Shown here: piece after piece, positions 36,204-45,392 of the stretch
Position numbering within the stretch: the first letter of the stretch is position 1
Layout: each line of letters starts with the position of its first letter
Source: Paenibacillus gyeongsangnamensis
GTDB taxonomy: Bacteria > Bacillota > Bacilli > Paenibacillales > NBRC-103111
Direction: 5' to 3'
Assembly (NCBI RefSeq): GCF_027533625.1
Contig: NZ_JAQAGZ010000007.1
Location: 1 to 64,000, forward strand
Length of the DNA: 64,000 bases
Notes under the pieces: model-generated
Seen by the model: only the letters and a program-made list of their open reading frames with translations
What the model was told of the DNA's origin: nothing
The model's database searches: none
Position numbers and translations under genes: made by a program

Positions 36204-38546
36204 TTATTTATCCCACTGGGCAACAACTGCAGCTGTATAGTTGCCGTTTAAGGAGGAGCTTACAACAAGTCCGACGCCGCCATCATGTACGATTCTATCC
36301 AGGGACGAAGCTGCGGCCGCCTCTAAGGCGTGGGCTTCAATGAATCGGCTCGAACGCAGCGCATCCACAGCAGCGGTGAGATGGAATAAGGAGCCTGCCG
36401 ATTCGCAATAACCGAAACGGTCATTCAGACACAACACGGGCACCTGTCTATCGCCAAAGATTTCGCTGAGCGCCTGCCGGTCGGCTGTAGGCTCGTCCAT
36501 TCCGCTTGTGCTGTTAAAGAACACAAAGTCAATGGATGAAGCATCCAATCCGGAACGTGACAGTGCCATCTTAATCACCCGCTTCAGTACTTCTCCGTCA
36601 GAACCGTTTTGCGTCCCGCTAAAGGCGGTTCCAAAGCCTTTTAGTTCAGCATATATTTCTTTTCCTTCGTTTTGTGCTTGTTCCAAGTCCATAATGACCA
36701 TAAATGCGCTGCCTTCTCCCATTTCGTATGGGATTCTGTCTAGCCCAATTGCCGAGTCCACTTTAGATGACATGGCCGAGAGCTCGTCCCCCGTGCCGAT
36801 CAAACCATACTTCTGGATTCCGGCACGGATCGTTTCATACCCATAGAGCGCGCTGATCAATCCGTCGTTTCCGCCTGTACTCAGCGAGGTTCCGTAGCCT
36901 TTCAGCCCAAGCTTCTTTGCGATTTTTCCGGCAGTTGAATTGAGCACCATGTCCGGGAAATATACCCCGCTTGCATGATCCGGGCCTTTCTCGAAAATGG
37001 CCGTCAAATATTTTTGCGCACTTTCCAAACTGCCTCGGGAAGTTCCATAGAACAAACCAATGTCCTGCTGGTTCCCTTGGGTCGTTATACCGGAATCTTG
37101 AAGTGCCAGATGGGCGGCGCCTATGCTGTTTTGAGATAATTGGTTCATCCGGCGTTCATACAAATCTTTATTGTATTCTTTCAAGGAGAAGGACTCGCTG
37201 GAAGACGTCGCCTCTTCTTCCATCAGCCATGGCAGAATGCTGCCGGAGCGATGACCCCATTTTGAGACGGTTCCCAGTCCGACCACGGCTACGCGCTTAG
37301 GTTCGCGGATTTCGGTTTCCTGCACGGTACGCTGCCCGTACGCCCAGTTGTATGAAACGATGGAGGCGTTATGGCCGCCAAAAGCGGAATTGTTGCACAA
37401 AAAGTACTGTACGGTGCTTTCTTTCATCTCATTGGTGACGAGATTCAACGGATTGACCCCATCCCGCGGGGATTCAAAGTGCAAAGTAGCAGGCAGTAAT
37501 CCATCCTTTAGAGCCAATAGCGTTGTCACGTATTCGATTGCAGCGGCTGCTCCTAAATTGTGGCCAAAGTATGCTTTGCTCGAGCTTACCTGAATCTGAT
37601 TGAAACGCTCTTCGCCGAACAACTGGCGCAGACCGAAAAGCTCTGCAGAGTCATTGGCTTTGGTTCCCGTTCCGTGTGTGTTGATATAGTCAATTTGATC
37701 CTTCGAGACGTTTGCATTGGATAATGCAAACTCCACAGCTAGCTGAATGCCGCGGCCTTCCGGTTCCGGCGCGGTTTCATGATAAGCATCGCTGCTTAAG
37801 CCGTAACCGCAAACCTCAGCATAAATGTGCGCGCCCCGCTTGAGCGCACTTTCAAGAGATTCCAGAACAACGAATGCAGCCCCTTCTCCCAGACTTAACC
37901 CGAATTTATTATTGTAAGGGGAACACGGTACAGGATTAAGAGCTTGCAGCACGTTAAATCCGGCGTAAACCGAAGAGGACATGGAATCCGATCCGCCGGC
38001 TAGCATGGTATCGGCATAACCTTCCGTGATCATATCGTATGCAAAGCCGATCGCATTCCCGCTTGCGGCACAAGCAGTGTTTAACGTATTTACAGGCCCA
38101 TGCAGCCCGAAATTCATCGCGATATTGTCACCCTGTTGGTAGAAAGGGTACCGGGAGGTGCGCTCCACATCCAAATCGGTTACGGTTGCCTGCTCCTCCA
38201 AGGAATTGATCCCCCCGTTGCAGGTACCGAAAGCCACGCCGAAACGTGCCGAATTCTCCCGGGTAATTTCAATTCCACTCTCAGTCAAGGCTTCCTTGGC
38301 AGCAATGATGCCAAACTGGCTGCAATAGTCATATAAATTTTGTTCCTGTTCTGAAAAATACTTCTCCGGAGCATAATCTTTCACTTCGGCTCCGATTTGG
38401 CTAAGGAACTTATCCGTATTGAATCGGGTAATAGGTCCTATGCCGGTTTGGTTTTTTTTCATGTTATCGATGACTTCATGCTTGTCGGCTCCCAATGAGC
38501 AAATGATTCCGATCCCCGTTACAACAACTCTTTTCTTCGGTTTCAT
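36204..38546 (-). CDS. single-chain ketosynthase-chain length factor (KS-CLF) of a type II PKS
   Basis: A 780-residue protein of two thiolase-fold halves. The first (about 5-405) is a complete KS: Cys159 in NTACAASG, His291 in THGTGT, His329 in YFGHNLG. The second (about 415-780) is KS-like but has Gly559 at the Cys position (LSTGGNDG), NSTSG for HGTGT and FGYCES for the second His motif, as in a chain length factor. Type II KS and CLF are normally separate proteins. ATG 38546 is chosen for GAGGAGGA before it; the frame opens at 38564. As promoter-proximal gene of the operon it probably builds the polyketide chain with the ACP, FabG, FabZ and FabD homologues. Confidence 0.93.
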   Translation of the reverse strand: MKPKKRVVVTGIGIICSLGADKHEVIDNMKKNQTGIGPITRFNTDKFLSQIGAEVKDYAPEKYFSEQEQNLYDYCSQFGIIAAKEALTESGIEITRENSARFGVAFGTCNGGINSLEEQATVTDLDVERTSRYPFYQQGDNIAMNFGLHGPVNTLNTACAASGNAIGFAYDMITEGYADTMLAGGSDSMSSSVYAGFNVLQALNPVPCSPYNNKFGLSLGEGAAFVVLESLESALKRGAHIYAEVCGYGLSSDAYHETAPEPEGRGIQLAVEFALSNANVSKDQIDYINTHGTGTKANDSAELFGLRQLFGEERFNQIQVSSSKAYFGHNLGAAAAIEYVTTLLALKDGLLPATLHFESPRDGVNPLNLVTNEMKESTVQYFLCNNSAFGGHNASIVSYNWAYGQRTVQETEIREPKRVAVVGLGTVSKWGHRSGSILPWLMEEEATSSSESFSLKEYNKDLYERRMNQLSQNSIGAAHLALQDSGITTQGNQQDIGLFYGTSRGSLESAQKYLTAIFEKGPDHASGVYFPDMVLNSTAGKIAKKLGLKGYGTSLSTGGNDGLISALYGYETIRAGIQKYGLIGTGDELSAMSSKVDSAIGLDRIPYEMGEGSAFMVIMDLEQAQNEGKEIYAELKGFGTAFSGTQNGSDGEVLKRVIKMALSRSGLDASSIDFVFFNSTSGMDEPTADRQALSEIFGDRQVPVLCLNDRFGYCESAGSLFHLTAAVDALRSSRFIEAHALEAAAASSLDRIVHDGGVGLVVSSSLNGNYTAAVVAQWDK

Positions 38547-38715
38547 ACTTGTCCTCCTCAACATGATAAAAGGTATCGACCTTAGCGCTGATCATAGGAC
38601 TATAATCATGATGTTAGGTCTATGGTTGGTCAAGTTATAATAATCTTATCCACCTAGTTTCTGTCAATCTCAAAATAACAGACGAAAATTCCTTAGGCAA
38701 GTAAATAATTTATTA

Positions 38716-38730
38716 ACTAATAAGACGAAT
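38716..38730. promoter_or_regulatory. degenerate operator copy upstream of KS-CLF
   Basis: ACTAATAAGACGAAT matches the first 10 bases of the operator at 48257 but lacks the right half. It lies 72 bp from the good site at 38788. Other divergent regions also carry two sites about 61-62 bp apart. Confidence 0.3.
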
Positions 38731-38787
38731 TAAATACAATTTTAAACAAATTAAAAAAATAATTTTACAAATTTAATTATTTATAAA

Positions 38788-38802
38788 ACTAATTATATTA
38801 GT
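38788..38802. promoter_or_regulatory. 15-bp palindromic operator of the KS-CLF operon
   Basis: ACTAATTATATTAGT is a perfect 6-3-6 palindrome, identical to that at 4933-4947. It lies 242 bp before the KS-CLF start, beside a minus-strand TTATAA that could be a -10 box. The rest of the 413-bp gap to 38959 is very AT-rich without recognisable genes. Confidence 0.65.
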
Positions 38803-38959
38803 TTAAAATAAATCAAAAAAGAGTTCCTAACTCTACCTTTTTTAACCGTGATTGAATCCGACCTGGGACCAGGGTGCAGGAAGTTTCCTTATGATAAAAT
38901 AAATGGGGGTTAGCGTAACGAATAAATGGGAAATTAAAAATGGAAAGGGGGTTAGCCCA

Positions 38960-39690
38960 GTGCCTAATGTTATTAAAGATGCGATTATGGATGGTAACTA
39001 TGAAAGAGAAGCTAGGTTTGCAGCAATGATTGCGATGATCGGAGCACTATTCTTGTTGGTCGGCACATTATTACACCCTATGCATGAGGACCCTAATATG
39101 CCTGCGGCAGCTTTCAAGGAGTACGCCGCTGACCCCAACTGGGTGGCCAGCCATTTAACACAGCTTTCCGGCGTCTTTTTGATGGTGGCGTCGCTTGTAC
39201 TCCTTGCTCGAAGGATAGCAGGGGGGCCCGCCGGCGCTGCAGTCACTTTGGGAGCTGTCAGCGCTGCAGCGAGCTTAGCGGTAGCAGCCGCATTGCAAGC
39301 CGTTGACGGTATAGCCTTGAAGGTAATGGTAAACACTTGGCAAAGGCCCAGGGGAACGAAAAAGACGCTCTTTTCAATTCTGTATTTGCTGTCAGACAAA
39401 TCGAGATAGGACTAGCGAGTATCGCTAGCTTGCTCTTCGGTATCACTGTGATGATCTACGGCTTTGCATTGATGAAAGACCCGCGTTTTCCTAAATGGTT
39501 AGGTATCTTAGCGCTTGCCGGCGGCGTTCCTACTGCAATTGCCGGCATAGTGATGGCCTATACAGGTTTCTCTGAGTTAGATATGGCGATCAATATGCCG
39601 GCCAATATTTTGCTGCTTTGTTGGATGATTTTACTGGGAATCTATATGTGGAGAAACCCCTCGCTTTCATTCAATAAAGATAGAAAATAA
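38960..39690 (+). pseudogene. hypothetical integral membrane protein, frameshifted
   Basis: Two frames make one polytopic protein of about 240 residues with some seven hydrophobic segments. The first frame (GTG 38960, behind GGAAAGGGGG) is coherent up to VNTW near 39336. The protein then continues in the next frame as AKAQGNEKDALF to the stop at 39690. One missing G in the TTGGCAAAG stretch would explain it. Family is not recognised. It is on the opposite strand to the KS-CLF operon and may not belong to the cluster. Confidence 0.6.
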
Positions 39691-39707
39691 CTCAAGCAAT
39701 AGCTCAA

Positions 39708-39734
39708 ACAGGCTGCCAATGTCCGGCAGCCTGT
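39708..39734. terminator. hairpin between convergent genes
   Basis: ACAGGCTGCC pairs perfectly with GGCAGCCTGT around a 7-base loop. T tracts are short on both sides. It probably serves as a bidirectional terminator. Confidence 0.6.
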
Positions 39735-39769
39735 GTTGAAATGCTATCGTTATTTATCCTTCAAACGGC

Positions 39770-40153
39770 TCATGAAATACTGCTTCTGATGTACTTTCTG
39801 AGACAAGGATACGGACCACCGATAATATGAGCCATGGTTAAGATAAATTGGTAATGATCCTCCAAGATTTTTGGGCAAATGCTGGCGTGATGGGCCAGTA
39901 ATTGTTGAACTGCTAATCCCCTTTCCGAACTAAGTCTGTTTAGAAGCTCATTGTTTTGTGCGACCGTTTTGCTTATTTCCATTAAAGTCTGCGTTTCGAC
40001 GTCTAATGGCCGGTTTGCCAAACTCGAAAGTTGGATTTCGAAAGTCTCCAGCCGTCGTTTTAAGTGAAGAATCTCTTCTTGACGCTGTACGGAGGCGTTC
40101 GACTTTTTCAACAGAAAAAGCTTCTTCACCTCTTGGGTTACGCTCTTAAGCAT
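39770..40153 (-). CDS. hypothetical coiled-coil protein
   Basis: A 127-residue protein with no signal peptide or membrane segment. The residues from about 20 to 85 are charged and heptad-like, suggesting a coiled coil. A GAAGGAGA site precedes ATG 40153, supporting expression. I recognise no family. The 475-bp region from 40154 to the next start holds no other gene that I can identify, only the promoter described below at its end. Confidence 0.6.
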   Translation of the reverse strand: MLKSVTQEVKKLFLLKKSNASVQRQEEILHLKRRLETFEIQLSSLANRPLDVETQTLMEISKTVAQNNELLNRLSSERGLAVQQLLAHHASICPKILEDHYQFILTMAHIIGGPYPCLRKYIRSSIS

Positions 40154-40578
40154 GCTGTCTCCTTCTTTCTCTTAACCGAAAAAAGGAAGCGAGGGAATAG
40201 AGCACAAAAGTATCATTGTCCTCATTAATGCTTCTACTATTTTCTTTCTACGCTGACGAAGTTAGCTGACGGACTCGGGTCGAAAGTTAACCCTAACACT
40301 TAATAAGTGTACTCACCCCAGAAAACTTGGTTCCCCCGCTTCTTTTATCCAAAGAATTAAGCGTATTATGAATTATTCTTACTTTATCAATTTACCTTAA
40401 TACCAATTTTGAAACAATAGTAAGGTTTACTTATAATTTCTATGACATTAGTCTTGCACCGCCACAAGCTTATTGATCATCGTCTTGATAGGTTTAGGAC
40501 TTCCTTCCGATACCCCCGTCTTACTTAGAATGCTTCTTTTCCAGCTAATTCACTTTAGCAGCCAAGGAATGATAATTA

Positions 40579-40607
40579 TTGATAATACTAATTTTATTAG
40601 TTATAAT
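40579..40607 (+). promoter_or_regulatory. promoter with embedded operator, MBL-TetR operon
   Basis: TTGATA (40579-40584), an exact 17-bp spacer and TATAAT (40602-40607) form a near-consensus SigA promoter. The spacer contains ACTAATTTTATTAGT (40587-40601). The operon it drives encodes a TetR regulator, so autorepression is the obvious reading. Confidence 0.8.
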
Positions 40608-40628
40608 AACATTAAGAGGTGGTTTTGC

Positions 40629-41345
40629 ATGCAAATCATTCACGAAAAGACAATTTACCAATTGGCATTTCTTCCACGGATTTTTCCTGTAAATTGTTAT
40701 TTGGTTGAGGAACATGACAGTCTAACCTTGATCGACGCCGCGTTGCCGTTCAGCTCGAAGGGAATCTTGCAGGCGGCCGCCAGCATCGGCAAACCGATCA
40801 AGCGGATTTTGTTAACGCATGCGCATGAGGATCATGTAGGAGCGCTTGACGCTGTAAAACAGGCGTCCCCTGAACTACTGGTTCATATCTCTCATAGGGA
40901 TGCTCCGTTAATGGCCGGAGATTGCACATTAGCCCCGGATGAGCCCAATACCCCGATTCGCGGCGGCGTGCCTAAAAAGCTGAATACGCGGGCCGACATT
41001 CTCCTGCGGGATGGAGATCGGATCGGATCGTTGCTTGCCGTTTCCGCCCCGGGACATACTCCGGGATCGATGGCCTATCTCGACACGCGCAACAACATTC
41101 TCATTGCCGGCGACGCTTTTCAGACCAGGGGCGGCATTGCCGTATCCGGTAAATTGAAACCTTGGTTTCCTTTCCCCGCCATGGCCACTTGGCATAAGCA
41201 GACTGCGCTGGATAGCGCGAGAAAGCTAAAGGATTATCATCCGTCCTTGCTCGCTGTCGGGCATGGCAGGATGCTGAAACAGCCGGATGCCGCTATCGGC
41301 AGAGCCATAGCCGAAGCGGAAGCCCAACTTGGGATCTACACATAA
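40629..41345 (+). CDS. MBL-fold hydrolase co-transcribed with TetR
   Basis: A 238-residue metallo-beta-lactamase protein with THAHEDHVG, the APGHTPGSMAYLD motif, AGDAF and VGHGRML. ATG 40629 follows AGAGGTGG and lies 22 bases from the -10 box; the frame is open further upstream without support. Possible roles are thioester or lactone hydrolysis, including self-protection against, or editing of, a tetronate lactone. That role is speculative. Confidence 0.85.
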   Translation: MQIIHEKTIYQLAFLPRIFPVNCYLVEEHDSLTLIDAALPFSSKGILQAAASIGKPIKRILLTHAHEDHVGALDAVKQASPELLVHISHRDAPLMAGDCTLAPDEPNTPIRGGVPKKLNTRADILLRDGDRIGSLLAVSAPGHTPGSMAYLDTRNNILIAGDAFQTRGGIAVSGKLKPWFPFPAMATWHKQTALDSARKLKDYHPSLLAVGHGRMLKQPDAAIGRAIAEAEAQLGIYT

Positions 41346-41361
41346 CAAAGGAGTTACAACT

Positions 41362-41943
41362 ATGCCGCCAAGACCAGGAATTAGTCTCACCACCATCTTA
41401 GAAGCAGCTACGGAAATCGCCGATACCAACGGTATCGATGAAGTTACATTAACCTCATTGGCTCAGAAGCTCAATATCCGTTCCCCTTCCCTGTACAACC
41501 ACGTCAATGGATTGCAAGGCTTACGGAAATTACTGGCCATTTACGGTCTCGAGCAGCTCCTTATTGTCTTGACCCGTTCGGCTATCGGTCGATCCGGGGA
41601 CAATGCGATACATGAGATGGGGAAAGCCTATGTCTCCTTCGCCCGCTCCCACCCCGGATTGTATGAAGTCACTCAGGTCGCTCTCGAACCATCGGACCCG
41701 GAAATACAACGGTTGGGACAGGAAATCGTCGATTTGGTCCTCCAGGTTTTGAGCGCATACGATTTGGAAGAGGAAACCGCATTCCATATAGCACGTGGAT
41801 TGCGCAGTATTATGCACGGGTTCGCTTCACTTGAGCAAAAGGGAGGTTTCGGGTCTCAGCCTGACACGAATGTCAGCCTCGAGCTGCTCATCAATACCTT
41901 TTTAGCGGGATTACGCACCCTTAAAAATCAACCGCTTTCATAG
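41362..41943 (+). CDS. TetR family regulator, candidate cluster repressor
   Basis: A 193-residue TetR protein of the type with a WHG-like C-terminal domain. The helix-turn-helix spans TILEAATEIADTNG to LNIRSPSLYNHVNGL. ATG 41362 follows AAAGGAG. It is second in an operon whose promoter carries the repeated ACTAATnnnATTAGT palindrome. It is therefore the best candidate to bind all six copies, and to be relieved by the product or an intermediate. Confidence 0.85.
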   Translation: MPPRPGISLTTILEAATEIADTNGIDEVTLTSLAQKLNIRSPSLYNHVNGLQGLRKLLAIYGLEQLLIVLTRSAIGRSGDNAIHEMGKAYVSFARSHPGLYEVTQVALEPSDPEIQRLGQEIVDLVLQVLSAYDLEEETAFHIARGLRSIMHGFASLEQKGGFGSQPDTNVSLELLINTFLAGLRTLKNQPLS

Positions 41944-41948
41944 CATTT

Positions 41949-41991
41949 AAAAATAACCCGATCCCCATTTACTGTGGATCGGGTTATTTTT
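41949..41991 (+). terminator. Rho-independent terminator after TetR
   Basis: AAAAATAACCCGATCC pairs with GGATCGGGTTATTTTT, a perfect 16-bp stem with an 11-base loop. A- and T-runs on the two arms allow bidirectional use. Confidence 0.92.
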
Positions 41992-42037
41992 CGATTGACG
42001 AGAAACCTGAATAAGCAGAACAATGCAAAAGGCAGAA

Positions 42038-42080
42038 GGTGGGGTATCCCCTGTAGGAGCGATAGCGCTCGTACCCCACC
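42038..42080 (-). terminator. terminator hairpin after the glycosyltransferase gene
   Basis: GGTGGGGTA pairs with TACCCCACC, and an inner stem GAGCG/CGCTC fills the loop. Only a weak T-rich stretch follows on the minus strand. It ends the sugar operon. Confidence 0.7.
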
Positions 42081-42085
42081 GGAGT

Positions 42086-43378
42086 TTATTGTGAGCTCGC
42101 GGCAAGCTCTTCCAAATGGGTGACGGAAATTCGGTAGGCATCATAGCTCGAGAACTCTTGTTGAAGCTCCGTAATCCTTTGTTTGAACCGCGGGCTTGAA
42201 AGCAGCGTATCCACCGCAGACGAGATTTGTTGTTCGGTTGGACGATCCGTCTTCAAATTGATGCCGATCCCAGCCCATTCCACCCGGGCACACACCTCGG
42301 GCTTATCCTCCGTCTTACCCGCCACAATCAGCGGTACCGCGTTTTGAATCGCATAATGAACGCCGCCGTAGCCTGCATTCGTAATCATGATGTCAACATG
42401 AGGCATCAGATCGGTATAAGGAATAAACGGCTCAACACGAACGTTTTTCGGCAGGTGATCGCCTACCATGGATATCGGGCGGTTCCCCGTTGTCGCCACG
42501 ACCAGTACATCTTTGTTAGCCAACGCCTTAATGGTTGGAATCATCAGACGACTGAAATCTTCATTCGCCAGCGTTCCTTGGGTTACATGAACGACAGGCT
42601 TACCGGAATTCAGATCCGGCCACCACTTGGGAAGGGGGGTCTTCACAGCCGTGACAGGAGGGTTATAAGGGCCTACAAATTTCACGTTCGACGGCAAATC
42701 CGAACGCGGGTACTCAAAGGAACGGCATGTTCCTTGGAAATAAAGATCAGAGTAATGCACGGCCGCATCGAAAAAATACGGATCCAGCTTGGGCAAATTC
42801 ATTCGGCTCAAAATTTGATTAAAATGGTTCTGCTCCTGACTGAACACAATCTTCTGAACAAAGAAATTTAACATGCGGTTCTTCATTTGTCCCATGAAAG
42901 AATGATTGGGCAAGATTCCGAGACCGAACGGTGCCGTATCCTTACTGGTTACGGATAGAGGCAGAATGCCGAAGCAGGCCGTCTTGATTTTATCGCCCCG
43001 GAGCCGAATGGGAATCAATCCCGTGAAGGTTGGATCGATTACAAGCACATCCGCCTTGAACTTCTCACGTATTTCAGCGATATCCTTGTCAAACCCTTCC
43101 ATGGTATTTGCAATAATGTTCCTTATTCCCCACTTAAAAAATTTTATTCCTTTATACTTGGGCATATCGGGAAAATCTTCGTTTAATGTGGATCCGGAAA
43201 AATTCCTGACGTTTTTGAATGGGATAAACGTCGCCCCAGTAGCTTCCACTTTTTCCTTAAAATGCGTACTGGTATAAAACATCACTTCATGCCCCCGCTC
43301 CGCCAATTCCTTGGCCAAGGGCAAGCCGGGATTTACATGACCTGCGGAAGGCCATACCGCAAACAAAAACCGTGCCAT
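42086..43378 (-). CDS. macrolide-type glycosyltransferase (GT1, MGT family)
   Basis: A 430-residue GT-B enzyme. The N-terminus WPSAGHVNPGLPLAKELAERGHEV is characteristic of MGT/UGT proteins. The C-terminal nucleotide-sugar part has VTQGTLANEDF, ITNAGYGGVHYAI and AGKTEDKPEVC. It should transfer the dTDP-aminodeoxysugar made by its operon partners to the polyketide or tetronate aglycone. It is the last gene of the sugar operon, 20 bases after rmlB. Confidence 0.9.
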   Translation of the reverse strand: MARFLFAVWPSAGHVNPGLPLAKELAERGHEVMFYTSTHFKEKVEATGATFIPFKNVRNFSGSTLNEDFPDMPKYKGIKFFKWGIRNIIANTMEGFDKDIAEIREKFKADVLVIDPTFTGLIPIRLRGDKIKTACFGILPLSVTSKDTAPFGLGILPNHSFMGQMKNRMLNFFVQKIVFSQEQNHFNQILSRMNLPKLDPYFFDAAVHYSDLYFQGTCRSFEYPRSDLPSNVKFVGPYNPPVTAVKTPLPKWWPDLNSGKPVVHVTQGTLANEDFSRLMIPTIKALANKDVLVVATTGNRPISMVGDHLPKNVRVEPFIPYTDLMPHVDIMITNAGYGGVHYAIQNAVPLIVAGKTEDKPEVCARVEWAGIGINLKTDRPTEQQISSAVDTLLSSPRFKQRITELQQEFSSYDAYRISVTHLEELAASSQ

Positions 43379-43398
43379 CCTTTTACTCCTTTCCGCCT

Positions 43399-44463
43399 TT
43401 AAGACATAACGAGATCTTGATACCGTGTCTTATACCACTCTATCGTTTGGCGAAGCCCATCCTGAAATGCAATCCTGGGGCGCCAGCCCATTTCATTTTG
43501 AAGCTTGGAGGAGTCGATGGCATAGCGCCAATCATGCCCCGGTCTGTCCTTGACAAACTCCATCAATTCGCTGAAACTGTTCAAACCCGCTTCCCGGAGC
43601 GTTTCCGGAGCCAAATCATCCAAAATCGCGCATATTTGCTCTGCAAGTTGAATGTTATTCCACTCGTTATCGGAGCCTACATTATAGGTCTCGCCGCTCA
43701 CACCCCGGTGAAAAACGAGATCGATGGCCTCCGCATGATCCTGCACATGCAGCCAATCTCTTACGTTTTGGCCGTTTCCGTAAATCGGAATTTTCTTTAC
43801 GTTCAATGCGGATCGGATGATCGTGGGGATAAACTTCTCATCGTGCTGACGCGGGCCGTAATTATTCGAGCAGTTAGTGATTACCGTGTTCAATCCATAG
43901 GTTCGGTTGAAGCTCCTAACAATCATATCGGAGCTGGCTTTGCTCGCACTGTAAGGGCTGTTGGGGGCATAGCTGCTTTCCTCGGTGAACTTGCCCGTTT
44001 CCCCTAACGCTCCGTACACTTCGTCCGTCGATACATGGTGAAACCGGCATTCTTCATAACCTGGCTTTACTTTGCCCGGGCCACCCATCCAGTGATTTAA
44101 TGCTGCATTCAGCAGGGTAAAGGTCCCCAAGATGTTCGTTTCCATAAAAACAGCCGGATTGGCAATTGAATTATCCACATGGGACTCCGCTGCGAAGTGA
44201 ATCACTCCGCGAATATCAAAGGTCGAAAATACGAAGTCGACAAGCTCTTTATTCTCGATCACACCGCGCAGGAAGGTATAGTTAGGGAATCGGCCTGCTT
44301 CGATTCCAAAATCCTTTACAGAGGCATACGTTAATTTGTCAAGATTCACGATATGATACCCATCATACTTTGAAAGAACATGAAGGATAAAATTCGAACC
44401 GATAAAGCCCGATCCGCCGGTGACAAGAATCGCTTTTTTATCGCTTGTCTTCTGCAGGGTCAT
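43399..44463 (-). CDS. rmlB: dTDP-glucose 4,6-dehydratase
   Basis: A 354-residue extended SDR. NAD motif [26 protein letters not shown] and YSASKASSD (Tyr and Lys) are those of RmlB. It forms dTDP-4-keto-6-deoxyglucose. It overlaps rmlA by four bases. No rmlC or rmlD follows, so the operon is not for rhamnose. Confidence 0.95.
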   Translation of the reverse strand: MTLQKTSDKKAILVTGGSGFIGSNFILHVLSKYDGYHIVNLDKLTYASVKDFGIEAGRFPNYTFLRGVIENKELVDFVFSTFDIRGVIHFAAESHVDNSIANPAVFMETNILGTFTLLNAALNHWMGGPGKVKPGYEECRFHHVSTDEVYGALGETGKFTEESSYAPNSPYSASKASSDMIVRSFNRTYGLNTVITNCSNNYGPRQHDEKFIPTIIRSALNVKKIPIYGNGQNVRDWLHVQDHAEAIDLVFHRGVSGETYNVGSDNEWNNIQLAEQICAILDDLAPETLREAGLNSFSELMEFVKDRPGHDWRYAIDSSKLQNEMGWRPRIAFQDGLRQTIEWYKTRYQDLVMS

Positions 44464-45371
44464 ACCATATACACCTCCTGTTTATAGTATGATTTAGCAT
44501 GGCTTTGTTTTTTCTGAGCAATTTCAGACAAATACAGTCCATAATCGTTCTTAAGTCCTTTGGCAAGCCGCTGCAGCTGCATTTCATCGATGTAGTCCAG
44601 GTTAAAAGCGATTTCCTCAAGGCAGGCGATTTTAAAGCCTTGTCTTTTCTCCAAGGTTTCAATAAATTGGGCCGCTTCCATTAAAGAATCGTGCGTTCCC
44701 GCATCCAGCCATGCAAAGCCTCTTCCGAGCAGCTCCACATGCAGCTTGCCTCTGGATAAATATTCCGCATTCACATCCGTGATCTCCAGCTCTCCGCGGG
44801 CTGAAGGACGGATCGATTTAGCAATCCGAATCACATCGTTATCATAAAAATAAAGACCTGTAACCGCAAAATCCGACTTGGGTACTCTAGGCTTCTCTTC
44901 GACCGATAGAACCCTTTGCTGTTCGTCGAATTCGACGACGCCGAACCGGGTCGGATCTTTGACGCGGTAGCCGAATACGGTTGCGCCGCTTTTGCGTTGT
45001 GCTACCTCTTGCAGCATAGTCGTGAACCCTTGTCCGAAGAAAATATTATCTCCCAGAATAAGTGCGACATCATCTTTTCCAATGAAGGATTCGCCAATCA
45101 GGAAAGCTTCGGCAAGACCGTTCGGATGATCCTGAATCTCATAAGAAATCGATAATCCCAGGTCACTTCCGTCCCCGAACAGACTTTGGTACCGCGGCGT
45201 ATCTTGTTCGGTGCCGATAATCAATATGTCCCGGATACCGGAGAGCATCAGCACAGACAACGGGTAATAGATCATCGGTTTATCATAGATTGGAAGCAGA
45301 TGCTTGGTAACCCCGCGAGTCAACGGATACAGTCTGGTTCCATGTCCGCCGGCCAACAAAATCCCTTTCAT
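44460..45371 (-). CDS. rmlA: glucose-1-phosphate thymidylyltransferase
   Basis: A 303-residue nucleotidyltransferase with [28 protein letters not shown] and a VEEKP motif, all typical of RmlA. It makes dTDP-glucose for the aminosugar pathway. The start follows a good ribosome site, AAGGAGGGA. Confidence 0.95.
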   Translation of the reverse strand: MKGILLAGGHGTRLYPLTRGVTKHLLPIYDKPMIYYPLSVLMLSGIRDILIIGTEQDTPRYQSLFGDGSDLGLSISYEIQDHPNGLAEAFLIGESFIGKDDVALILGDNIFFGQGFTTMLQEVAQRKSGATVFGYRVKDPTRFGVVEFDEQQRVLSVEEKPRVPKSDFAVTGLYFYDNDVIRIAKSIRPSARGELEITDVNAEYLSRGKLHVELLGRGFAWLDAGTHDSLMEAAQFIETLEKRQGFKIACLEEIAFNLDYIDEMQLQRLAKGLKNDYGLYLSEIAQKKQSHAKSYYKQEVYMV

Positions 45372-45392
45372 ATCAAGTCCCTCCTTCGTTGA

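Noticed and set aside
43399..45371. rmlA/rmlB as a rhamnose operon
   Set aside because: rmlC and rmlD are missing, and a 3,4-ketoisomerase and 3-aminotransferase are present.
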